A DNA stretch of 64,000 nt, from contig MNCI01009578.1 in NCBI GenBank assembly GCA_015680685.1, forward strand, positions 183,822 to 247,821, written 5' to 3'. This DNA is from Gnetum montanum (Eukaryota; Streptophyta; Gnetopsida; Gnetales; Gnetaceae). Shown here in pieces: positions 7,846 through 18,441 of this stretch. Every line of letters starts with the position of its first letter. The stretch's first letter is position 1. The notes under the pieces were generated by a model. The model worked only from the letters and a program-made list of their open reading frames with translations, did not search any database and was not told the origin of the DNA. The position numbers and the translations under genes were made by a program.

Positions 7846-10800
7846 GGGTATTGCACTCAGCGGGGTAGGCTTGGGAGGTCCTAAGGCTAGTCATTGACAT
7901 TCCTTCTCCAAGCATTCGCGTGTAAGCTTGTCTGCCAAGTGTTCTTGTGTGTGGCATGGGGGTATAGTTGGTTTTAGAACCTCGGGTTTCTTTGGAACTT
8001 GTACAACGTATGGAGTAGGGTGGGGTCACGGTTGGACAGTTGAATGCGGTTGAGTGTCAGGTTGGCTAGGCATGGTGATGACATAGGAGATCGGTTTATT
8101 CTGTGTTTGCAAAGTGGAGGATTGGTGGTCGTCAGGACGTTCGGGTGTCCTAACAACATATGGAGTTGGCCTAGCTGGAGGTTGTGCCTCCGTAGTTGCG
8201 ACCGTAGGTGATACTTGGACTACGTAGGGAGCGGGCCAAGTAGGAGGTGACTGTGTGTTTGCAGGAGTAGTGGTGGGGGGTACATGCACCATGTATGTTT
8301 TTTCACGTGGTGGTGTAATAGAAGTTGCTACGGCAGGGGGTATTCAGATGACATAAGGTTTATGTGGAGAGTATGATGATTGAGGCATAGGTGTTTGTAT
8401 AGTGGGAGGAATATGCACTACAAATGGTTTCTTAGGCTTTTGCTGCTCATGATCAGAGTGGAGAGTGTTAATCCTAGGTATTTCCAATTCATTATCGAAG
8501 TAGATGATGTTAATTACATTTGGTGCTTCTTTAGTATTTAGAGGATCTTTATATATGCCCATGGCCTGGTTTTGTGGTTGGACCAGGTTGGCTTCATCAA
8601 AAGTGATTTGACCTCCATCGATCATCCATTGGATATCTTGTTTTAGGGTGAAACAATAGTTAGTACCATGCCCATTACGTTGATGATAATCACAAAAATA
8701 GTCCATTTTAAAGCCCTTTGGAACTGGGGGCTCATCTAGCATTGCCAGGCTTGGGTTCTGAACCAATTGACAGAACCGATCATGTCTTTGGATCGCTGCA
8801 GGGAACAACTATTTATGTTTCATCAATTTGGCCTTCAAGAGTTGGTTGAATAGTTGCGATGGTTTCATGGGCAATAGCGTATATTGAGAGGGGTCCTTCC
8901 TCTCGAAGTTTCTCGTGCGACCTGGTGTAGGGTTTTATGATGCGGATGATTCGGGTGCCGTCGCAGGAACAGGTTCAATGTAATTAGCAGGGACAGCAGA
9001 CAGTTTGCTTTGTTGTCCCACATTTTCTTGTTGTGTTTCTGCTATCACTGCTATATTTTTTTTAGCCTTTTCTTTATCTTTCTTATTATGTTGGTTTCTA
9101 AAAGCTGAATAGGCAGGGTCATGACTGTTTTGGGTTGCTTCCTCTATGTTCTTGATTTGTACAAATGCTTGACTAAGAGTGCATGCATTGAGATAATATA
9201 GTTTGGACTTGAAAAAATCGTTGACAGCCCCTTTTAGGATGGTGAGGAGATATGTCTCCGGGATCGGCTCGTGGAGTTCATTGAGGGAAGCACTCCACCG
9301 TTGGATGAATTTTTGGATAGGTTCAAGAGGTGCTTGCTTGACCTGTATGAGGCTGTCAAGTGTTGCTTCACGCTTCAACTTATACTTGAACCTGGTAATG
9401 AATTGATGTAACAAATCTTCTAGAGAAGATATTGAGTTTCGTGGCAAGGCCCGATACTAATCAAGTGCTCTTCCTGCGAGAGACATGGGGAACACTCACA
9501 GAATGGCATGTGGCCATGCCTGAAGTAGTGCGCATTCTAGTCTAAATGTTATGAGGTGAGCGTTGGGGTCTATCTCCCTATTATATTTAGTTAGTGTGGG
9601 TAAGGATACACCCTTGGGTAGTGTTAGAGGTGGAACCGAAGAGTTGATAGGGTCATCGTGATAGAAGTCCACTACCTTCAGCTCTTTGTTGGGGGTTGTT
9701 TTGAGGTGTTTGACCTCGTCAGTTAGCTCCTGCATTAGCTTTTTGGCATCAGCCTAGTCTTGGGCACTAGGTGAGATAGCAGGTTGAGGATGTTGTACAG
9801 TATACAGATTATATTGTTGGATAGTGGGCTAGAAGGCAGAAAGTTGTGTGGTTGGAGGCTGCACTTGGGGAGTATTTATAACGGGTGGTGCTAGGGGCGG
9901 CACGTTGTAGGTAAGGGGTTGATGTTATTGTTGGGGTTGTACTTGAGGGATGTTAGCTGGTAGAATTGTGTGGGACGGTATGTTATAGTGAGGGGGTTGA
10001 TACGTTTGAGCACCAATCATTGTCCATTGCCTGGTCACGCTTTGTGTAGGAATCCCCTGAACTTGTTGAGTTACAGTTGTAAAGGATGCTCCTTGGGTTT
10101 GGATCCATGGTATATAATAAGCGGATGTAGAAGTCGGTATCACATGCAACATCCTGATCACTCGGGGTGGGAAGGTTGCTCCTACATTATTTTGAGGAGG
10201 TTGTATTTGCAAGAATGGAGATACTGTTGCAATGGGGGAAATAACAAGGGTAAGTGTGTTGAGTTGCCAATCGGTTATAGGAGGAATATGGATAAGCGTG
10301 GATGATTCTTGTTGAGGTATTTGTGCTTGGGTGATTTTAAATGGTTGGAGGGACGTAGCTTCCCCTGTGGCTGGATGAAACAATAGGTTTGCATAGGTTT
10401 GTGGACTAAGAGTATGGTACGAATCTTCGTGCTCAGACTGAGTTGCGAAGTCATCCTCCTCTTCCAATTGAGGATTTTCCAGAGACTGGTCTAGAGACTG
10501 ACTCCTTTCTAGGAGGAGTTGTGAGATGAACTCAGAGTAGTGCTTTGGGAGAGGGATGATATCATATGGGGAAGGGATGAACTCATGTCCTCCCCTATAG
10601 AAGAGTTCGTATTATCTCTTAACCTCCATTTCGGTTTGGTCCACAGCTAGGCTAGGTTTTATTTTTATGCATATGAAATTGTATTGCTCCTGAGTTATAA
10701 TGTTAAATGATGGATTCCTCCCTTGCGATCTAAGAGACCGACGAGGCCCCACCGTGGGTTGTACTACGAGTTGTTGAACGACCATGGTGCCTACGATGTC

Positions 10801-10866
10801 TGTGATGGGCTTGGTTGAAGCGTTGGCGTTCGTAGTGTTCATGATGAACGGTTGTGAATGTAGCAC
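7846..10866 (-). pseudogene. gag: E1 Gag region, one frame with about 11 stops
   Basis: The frame of protease continues without any shift up to a Met at 10,866. In-frame stops include those at 10,612, 9,925, 9,496, 8,935, 8,344 and 8,026. The N-terminal part (10,866-9,740) is Pro/Gln-rich. The retrotransposon Gag core lies at about 9,735-8,990 (VFPMSLAGRALD, LEDLLHQFITRFKYKLKREA, PIQKFIQRWSASLNEL). A zinc-knuckle variant follows near 8,710-8,660 as CDYHQRNGHGTNYC, spacing CX2HX4HX4C, then a Pro-rich linker. Several stops sit where TGG, CGA or CAA would fit, consistent with C-to-T or G-to-A decay. Gag would form the particle and bind RNA. E2 gag aligns over this length. Confidence 0.88.
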
Positions 10867-11034
10867 AGTAGAAAGGATATGAAACTAGTATACTTATCAG
10901 AGCGTATGCCTAAGTTCACAGCGTACAGCGTATGGACTGGATCTCAATGTATAGGCTCCAATGACTAACGTATAGAGACAACGTACATGTATATGTTAAA
11001 ATGTGTAGACAGAGCAGCGTATAGCGTATACTGA
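10867..11034. other. E1 leader, proximal part
   Basis: Untranslated leader between the gag start and the 46-bp array, already rich in GCGTATA and GCGTACA words. No other gene is seen. Confidence 0.5.
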
Positions 11035-11485
11035 ACAGCGTAGACAGAGTCTACAATGTGCATCGTACAGCGTATACTGAGCAGCGTAGATAGAGTCTAC
11101 AGCATACAACGTATACTGAGCAGCGTAGATAGAGTCTACAACATACAGCGTATAGTGTATACTGAGCAGCGTAGACAGAGTCTACAGCGTACAGCGTATA
11201 GCATATACTGAGCAGTGTAGACAGAGTCTACAGCATAGAGCGTATAGTGTATACTGAGCAGCATAGATAGAGTCTATAGTGTATAGCGTACAACGTATAC
11301 TAAGCAGCGTAGACAGAGTCTACAATGTATAGCGTATACTGAGCAGCGTAGATAGGGTCTACAGCGTACAGCGTACATTGTATACTCAGCAACATAGACA
11401 GAGTCTACAGCGTACAGCGTACAACGTATACTAAGCAGCGTAGATAGAGTCTACAGCGTACAATGTACAACATATACTGAGCGAC
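11035..11485. repeat. 46-bp tandem array in the E1 leader
   Basis: About ten units, spacing mostly 46 bp (range 37-48), built on CAGCGTAGACAGAGTCTAC followed by AGCGTACAGCGTATACTGAG. Each unit holds the inverted repeat GTAGAC-AGA-GTCTAC. It lies between PBS and gag on the element RNA. Its vocabulary (GCGTAYA) matches the 40-bp spacer array and the LTR repeats of the same element. Confidence 0.88.
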
Positions 11486-11610
11486 ATAGACGCTAGGAAT
11501 TCTGTAGAACGGGATGCCGATCTAGGAATTTCAAAGCTAGGTTTGGTGTCGATGCAATGTGAATCTGGGAAGATCAGGGTCTGAGATCAAAGGAAGTTTA
11601 AATAGTTTGT

Positions 11611-11629
11611 GGCCCTCCTTCTAGCACCA
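11611..11629 (-). promoter_or_regulatory. E1 primer binding site
   Basis: Minus-strand TGGTGCTAGAAGGAGGGCC immediately follows the LTR end. The leading TGG matches the universal tRNA CCA end. E2 has TGGCACTAGAAGGAGAACC at the homologous place. The 18-nt complement corresponds to no tRNA I can name with confidence; it is not the initiator-Met site TGGTATCAGAGC. Confidence 0.7.
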
Positions 11630-12211
11630 TTTTCTCTACCGTCCGAAATCATTGGTCTCCGGCTGGAATGAAACAGAAACTTGGAGATCCCCGGACAAGC
11701 ACATAAGACCCTACCTTCACTTGAGGACAAGCTGGAATTAACAAAGGAAGAGTACCTTGAGTGATCTGCATGCAGATTAGATAAGGATTTCCCCAAGCGT
11801 TCATCGTTATACTATACACTAGGTTATATGTAAAGGCGTAACTAGTGTCGAATGGAGCGTAAACCTACAGGAACGTAAACAATAAGCATACAATAATGAA
11901 CAAAAAAAACTGTAACAAATCTTTGTAAAAGAAATGTGGCAATGTTATTGCAGAAGAGAAATTACAATGCACCAGTCTGAACATAGTTGTGGACCTGACT
12001 AAAGGCAGATGAAGAGCCCCGGTGGGTGCGAAGGGATGATGGTGTGCTGGTTTGACCTGCAAGCATAGCGTGAAGGCCATATGCTCAGTGTGCAGGGTTG
12101 AGGTCTAGCGTACAGGGTTTTTGCTCTGGTTTCTTAGTGTCTCTGTTTCTTTTTTTTTTTGTATCTGGTTTGCTCCAAAATTGTCCCCCCGGGTCTAGTG
12201 AAAAATTGGGG

Positions 12212-12219
12212 TTTTTATA
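12212..12219 (-). promoter_or_regulatory. E1 LTR TATA box
   Basis: TATAAAAA on the minus strand inside the LTR, about 600 bp upstream of the PBS and oriented toward gag. A similarly oriented TATATATA lies in the E2 LTR at 27,607-27,614. Confidence 0.5.
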
Positions 12220-12329
12220 CAAGTTTAGACTTTAGACTCGGGTCTAAGAGGGGATGATTGGCTGTGGAATGTTGGACTCTCAAGTCAAGTGACATATGGT
12301 GCATTGACCGAGTGTGAAAGAGTAAAATT

Positions 12330-12870
12330 TTACAAGTGTACAGCGTGCTACATGCCAGCGTATACCGCTGCATGCTAGCGTATACTGCTGTACGCCAACG
12401 TATACATGTTGGGCATGTGACCTCGGCGTACAGACTTGATCAAAGCAAAAGAAGTCATTCGGCCTTCGGATTTAAATTCGGATGTCACGAGAATGTTGCC
12501 TATGGATGTTCAGCATGGCTAGCCTTGATCTGACATGATTCTGGAGAGCTTTAATTGGTATACATTGTGCATGTTGGGCGTATACGCTGGGCGTACACAT
12601 TGTACATGCTGGGCGTATACGCTGATTCGTCTTTCTAGAGCCTATGATGACACCTAATAATTGCTCTGTTCCTGTGAGTTGATGCTTTGTACAGGATCTT
12701 GCTCTAAAGTGCAGTTTCCATGTCGTCTTTGGGATTGCATGTTGGGTGTACACATCAGTCATACATGTTGAGCGTATATGTGAGGCGTGTACATCAGGCG
12801 TGTATGCTAGGGATGTACGCTGGGCGTATACGCTGGGGATGTATGCTGGGCGTATATGCTGCATACTGCA
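12330..12870. repeat. GCGTATACGCTGG repeats in the E1 LTR
   Basis: Many irregularly spaced short repeats of GCGTATACGCTGGGCGTACAC type, each with the palindromic core CGTATACG or a variant. They lie in the U3 part of the LTR, upstream of its TATA box. A 130-residue minus-strand reading frame here has the repetitive composition of the array and no recognisable domain. Confidence 0.7.
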
Positions 12871-13084
12871 TACTTAATGAGGATTAAGTATCTTGAGCTT
12901 TGAAGTTGCCATGCTTGATACTAGATGTTGCTGTGGTCATCTGTGGGTCCCAGGGGACTGCTTCTTGTTGAGTTCGACTCTGCTTGAAGCTGTCTATGGG
13001 GCCCTCAAGATTTAGTCTTGTTGGGGAGCATCATGACTTAGCTTGATTCTTGTTGGAGAAGTACTAAGCTCAGAATTTTGTGGT

Positions 13085-16000
13085 GTTTCACTAGCCAACA
13101 TGGAAGAAGGGAGCCTCAATGTGGAAACCAAGGAAATTGGATTTTGGAGCATCCAAAGGTCCAAAATTGAGGTTCAAGGGCCTCCCAAAGGTAGTGTAGG
13201 GCTAGATCTATCAAAATTAGGCACTCTGGAGGTTTATAAATGTTTAAAAGCATGTTTTACAAACTTCATCCCTTGTTTCCACATTGGCCAACATGGGAGA
13301 GATGGGGTTCAGCAAGGAGAATCAAAATCCAAGCAAAAACATGCTCAAACATGGTCAAATAGGTAGCCAAAACCTAGATTTAGAAGTTGTGCATCTTATA
13401 ACTTCATTTTGAAATCATTAAAGTTGGTTTTTTAAGTGTCAAAACATGCTAAAATGGCTTCCCCCCNCCCCTTGCTTTTTGCCATGTTGAGCATAGTATT
13501 CCTTGTATGGAAGAATGGGGGGACACTTACTTTATGGATTTAGAGTGATCTAGGAGCACATTGACTAGGTTCCTAGGATCCTAGGGGTACAAGTCATGAT
13601 TTTGGAAGTTTTTAGCTAATTTTGGGAATGTTTGGAGGTCATTCAAGGGCATCTAAGGTCTTACCCCCTTGTTTTCATGATGGGGAAGTTGCTCTAGCAT
13701 GAAAGATTGGGAGGAATAGGTTTTAAAGATCAAAATAATGTCAAATGAGAAAAATGTCAAGGCTATGAACTTCTAGGCTTTTTTGGCATAGATCTCTAAC
13801 TTCCAAGAGTGTCATCTTGCCACCAAAAGTGGAAGAGTATCTTTTTGCCCTTGTTTCCACACTACCCAATGTTGAAGGGACCTTATCCATCTTGGATAGA
13901 ATAAGAAACCTAGATCTAGGCTAGTTTAGATCACCATCAACTATTCAAGTTATCTTCTGGAGTTTCTAGGGCCAAGGGCTAGGGTTTCATGTCAAAATTT
14001 AGTGGTTTTGAGTATCCCCAAGTGTTTTTTCAACTTCCATCCTTTTTTCCACACTAGAACTATGGTGTGTATCATGGAAGACTAGTGGGAATAATGTTTT
14101 ACCCATTTGAGATTAGTTTTCTAAGGTTTGAAGACTCTAGAGGATGCTAAGAAGGTTCTAAAGTGCATGCAAGGTTATTTGATGTCATTTTGACGTGCTT
14201 CTAGTTTTCAAATGAGTCCCCTCCCTACCAATCTCCACACAAGACAACATGGTGGAAAGGGTCCCTAGCATGGAAGAACCACAAATCTCAAATCTAGGCT
14301 AGTCTTGGCCTCAATTGATTGTGCATGTATACTTCTAGGGTTGTTAGGATTGAGGACTAAGGTTCTAGGTCAAGTTTGGTTAACTTGAAGATTTTCTAGA
14401 TGGGTTTTAAGCTTCCTCAACTTTTTTCATGCTAGGGCTTGTATGCTCAACATGGAAGATTGGGTGGAGTAGCTTTCTAGGCATTTATGATCACTTTGGC
14501 AGGGTTTGAAGGCTCAAGGATATGTAAAAATGGTCTTAGGACTCATGTAAGGATGTAAGTTGTTTTCTTGATATGTTTAAAGGCCATTTTGAAGTCCCTC
14601 CAAAGATTTTCCCCCGCCCCCTTTTTCCATGCTAGCTAGCATGGAGGAGCTAGGGAACCCTACTTTTGCCATTTTCTAACACTTTTGGTGAAGCATTTAG
14701 GTTTCTAAGGTTGTAGGGTTGATTGTTGCTACCTAGTATCAAGATTTGGTTATTTTTAATGGTTTTGAAGTAATTTTTTGTGTTTCCCCATTTTATCGAT
14801 GCTAGAAGATTAAGGGGAAAGATATTATGGCTATTTAGGGTCAATATCGATAGGTTTGAGGATCTTAAGATGTGAAATAGGATCCCAAGACATACACAAG
14901 ACTTTCTAACATTCATTTCAGGTTTCTAAAGGCTATTTTTAAGTTTTCCAATAGTTTTCCCCTTTCTTCCATGGTAGCTAGCATGGAAGAGGGAGCTCTC
15001 AACATGCAAGAACTAAGGGACCCTACTTTTTACTAATTTTTTCCATTTTTTCTATGTATGTATGTCCATAGGATTAATGGTGTCAACTATCAATGCCTAG
15101 GGTAGAAATTTGGCCATTTTGAGGGCTATGAGAGGGTTTTTAGGCTTTCACACCCCTGCACCATCCATCCACAATAGTTCTAGGATGCTCATCATGAATG
15201 GGATCCTACTTAACATGGATAATTCAAGGGGGCAAGTTTTGGTCATTTCAGATGAATTATGGAAGGTTTGGACTACTTACAGAAGTTAAATTACATGAAA
15301 ACTTCAATAGTTTTGGCTTTACCCCTTCCATCCATGCTATGACTAGAATTTCCAATGTGGAGGAGTCCTCCCTAGCATGGAAGAACCTTAGGAGGTTTAT
15401 TTTTACTAATTTTTGACATTCTAGTGGCATCTAGAAAGGTTGTTAAGGTTTTGGTATTAGTCTAAGGTAATCCGATGTTGTTTTCTTATTTCTAAGATTC
15501 CCCATTGACCTTCCTAGCTCCATCCCCCTAGTTTTCACATTGGACAACATGAAATAGATCTCACCCAATGTGGAAGAACCATGGAAGTCAGATCTACACT
15601 AGTCTAACATCCAATTAACCATGCATGTCAGCCTCTAAGATTGCTAGTGTTGACAGTCAATAGTGGGTGCTAAGATTTAGTAGTTTGAAGGCTCCTAGGT
15701 GTTTCATGTAGTTTTCCCCCTTTCTTCCACACAAGGCATGATGACCCAAAATTTATGAGAGGTAGATGGTATTTTTTTTACCATCTTTGAGTACTTTTGA
15801 AGTAATTAAATTCTTCAAAGGGTTTCGATAGGGTCTAAGTCACTGGGGTTTCAAATATGGCTACTAGGTAGCCAATTTAGGTAATTTTCGCTTCCCCCAT
15901 CCATCCATGCTAGGGGTGAGATGTTTATAATGGATGAAGCCTCCCCCAACGTGGAACTACCAAATCCCAAGGTTTTGACCAATTTCAACTAGGTTTGGTA

Positions 16001-16560
16001 AGGTTCTAGGGATGCAGGAAGTGCTTGGAGGGATTCTAGATCATGTGGGACCTACTTCAGGGTCTAGATGGATTCTAGGAGATAAGAATGGATTTTATCC
16101 CCTTTGTTCCATGTTAGGCACTATTTCCCTAGGGTGTAGACCCATGTTATCTAGTTTTATCCATGTCTAATCCCTTTTTGGGAGCTTGGGGTTGACAAAG
16201 AAAGGTTTTGGTTACTATAAATGGCAAAAGGTTATGTTTTAACAATTTTAAAAAATGGTATGCATGTATCCATGCTAGGTATGATATCCCCAGTGTGGAA
16301 GCATTGGATTTAAGGCTTGGTTATTTTCCCAAGTGTTTAAGGGATCAAAACCTAGCATTGATGCAATTTTTTTAGGCCAAGAGTGAGGGTGTATAGTGGG
16401 GAACACAACCTAAAAATTTAAAACTTGAAATGTGAGCTATTTCTTACCAATCTTAGCATGGAAGAGACTTTCCCCCCCTTGCTACTTTAGTAGACTCGGA
16501 GTTATGGTGCACTAAATGGAAAACTGGTGTTTAGAGGTGGGCATTCAAGTTTAGATGTGT
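13085..16560. repeat. Degenerate tandem array, unit about 185 bp
   Basis: A recurring block, a C/T-rich run ending in CCATGCTAG then TAGCATGGAAGA, appears near 13,088, 13,288, 13,482, 13,690, 13,870, 14,060, 14,246, 14,440, 14,627, 14,798, 14,967, 15,168, 15,330, 15,535, 15,730, 15,908, 16,117, 16,270 and 16,450: about 19 units spaced 150-210 bp. The copy at 14,627-14,644 is the perfect palindrome CCATGCTAGCTAGCATGG. It occupies the protease-RT spacer of E2. A related array is in E4 at 30,300-32,250. Reading frames within it show no domain. Confidence 0.75.
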
Positions 16561-18441
16561 TTTTAATGCTAAATTTCATAAGTTTTTATTACAATTCCCA
16601 TTCTACACAAATAGTGCATTAGTGGAAAGCTCCATAAGATATTTTTGTTATAAATACAAACTATCGTTAGCGTGGAAGCACACATTCCTTCCTACACACA
16701 GTGTTCAACTCCTATTTTTCATCGATTCTAGCTATTCCTAGCATTAAGCTTATCATGATTTCAAAATAGCATGGAGGAAAGAGTTGAAATCCAAATATTC
16801 AAATTGTAGATGAGCATGTGAGGGATCTATAAGGACTACCTAGGCCTATCTTGATCCAAGCCTCATCCATTGCTACTCTGAGGTAGGAAGTTCTATGCAT
16901 TTTTGCTTTCATTCCTAGCTATTTTTCCTATTTTTCTTCCCATGTGTGGAACTACTTTTCTCAAATCTACCCTAACAGAGGGGCTAAAATGAAATTTTGA
17001 TGAAATCCCACCTCTTATTTTTGCCATTTCTATGTAGATCTATCATTGTTTCATTATTTTGGCCCTGGTAGATTTGATTTTTGAAATTAGGCTTGCTATT
17101 TTCATGCTTTTTTCCAAAATTTTGGAATGGGGCCATTTTGTTAGTTCTAGCCATCAATTTTTATCAAAATTTAATTTAAATGATATCCTAAGCCATTTTT
17201 TTGGGTGTTTTTTCTAATGGATATGAGTTTTTTGGCTATTTTAAGGCTATGTGAAATTAGGCTTTATGAATCTTAAGATTTTTGAATGAAAAAAGTAAGC
17301 ATCATTGTGTATTTTTTTATTAAGAAAATGAATTCATATTTTTAAGATTTGATGTTTTGGATTTGTATCCTTATTTCTAAAATTTACAATGGCTATTTCT
17401 TCATTTAATTAATATTAATAATGATGAAGTTATGGTTGTTTTCCTAAGGTAATGCAGTCAGGTTTTTCATGTCATCTTTAAACTTTCATGTAACTTCATG
17501 AACTATTTCTAAGAAAAAGAAAAGGATTTTTGTTGTTTTTGGTTATGGCTAGGTAGGTCTTGGCTTTATCTTTCTAAGAAAGGTAAAATCAAACCTATTG
17601 GACTTGAAATGAATTTTTAATGAAGTTTTCCATAGACCTATGTCAAAAGGGGGTTTGTGCCATTATCATATTTTTATCCAAATTGATAAACTTTCTCTAC
17701 ATAAAAAATAATGGTTTTGAATTTTTATTAAGTATGGATGTTTAGATCTTGATTTGAGCTTTGAAATGGTGGTGGAATCACTCCATTTGGAGCTCAAACA
17801 AATTTTGGTGAATTTTTTACCAACCTTGCATGAAAGGGGGTTAATGGTGATGACTATATTTTTTGCTAGATTTGTCTATGTTTTATGTAAAAGTAGTTAT
17901 GTATCTCTAGTTGTAATGGTCATGCCTATAATTCTTTTGATTTTAGGATTCCTTCCATGGTAGAATCATTAAAATCATAACTTGGATGAATTTTTCATAA
18001 ATTTTTAGTTATGGTTGTATCATGGTTGTAGCACTTTATCCCTTTGTGGATGGATGCAGTTGGCATGCTTAGAGATTACTCTTTTCAAGTTTATGATTGC
18101 TAAATATGTAAAACTTATGTTTTAAATTTTTTTTAAAGAAAATTAAAGGCTTTTTTCTATGGCTATATTTTTCTCTAATGTTTTAGTATTTTTTTCTAAG
18201 TTTATGCATTGTTTAAACTAAGGCTTACTTCTGGCTATGAAGCTTTGGCTATAATATTTTGGCTAAAAAAGAAAGGGCTATAAAAAGTTGTAATAATGTT
18301 TTTTTGTGGAATTTCTTGAGCTAGTTTAAATAAACACCATAAAGGTTTTTACAAAGGCTAATTTCACTTCGACTAGGATGATTTTCCAAACTTATTAAGA
18401 AATTCTAATTGGTCATAATGTTTTGATTTGCTACATGCAAG
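16561..18441. other. AT-rich spacer, no gene seen
   Basis: AT-rich DNA between the 185-bp array and the first recognisable exon of the E2 plus-strand gene. By analogy with E1 it should contain that gene's promoter and 5' exon, but no specific site is convincing. A 69-codon frame at 17,754 resembles nothing I recognise. Confidence 0.5.

Larger units (their letters stand above)
1..13100 (-). mobile_element. E1: Ty3/gypsy Tat-lineage LTR element, 5' part
   Basis: On the minus strand, from right to left: 5' LTR, primer binding site, a leader with a tandem array, gag-protease, an interval of 5.7 kb holding an opposite-strand gene and several arrays, then reverse transcriptase cut by the window edge. 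RNase H, integrase and 3' LTR must lie to the left. Tat membership is inferred from close similarity to E3 and E4, which carry a second RNase H before integrase, and from the CX2HX4HX4C gag knuckle. The LTR 5' end abuts the 185-bp array of E2, so E1 is the youngest of the three nested Tat copies. Its frames are also the best preserved. Confidence 0.85.
11630..13100 (-). repeat. E1 5' LTR
   Basis: About 1.47 kb between the PBS and a family-conserved start. The start block, GTGAAACACCACAAAATTC on the minus strand near 13,090-13,065, matches the LTR starts of E2, E3 and E4. The other end lies near TTTTCTCT at 11,631. A minus-strand TATAAAAA at 12,219-12,212 is the likely promoter. Exact terminal bases are uncertain to about 10 bp, because E2 repeat sequence containing a similar word abuts it. 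Confidence 0.75.

Noticed and set aside
10612-10866. Separate small gene upstream of gag
   Set aside because: It is in the same frame as gag and separated only by a stop codon, so it is the Gag N-terminus.
17754-17963. Hydrophobic 69-codon frame as a membrane protein gene
   Set aside because: T-rich DNA gives such frames by chance; no homologue in E4 or E1 spacers.
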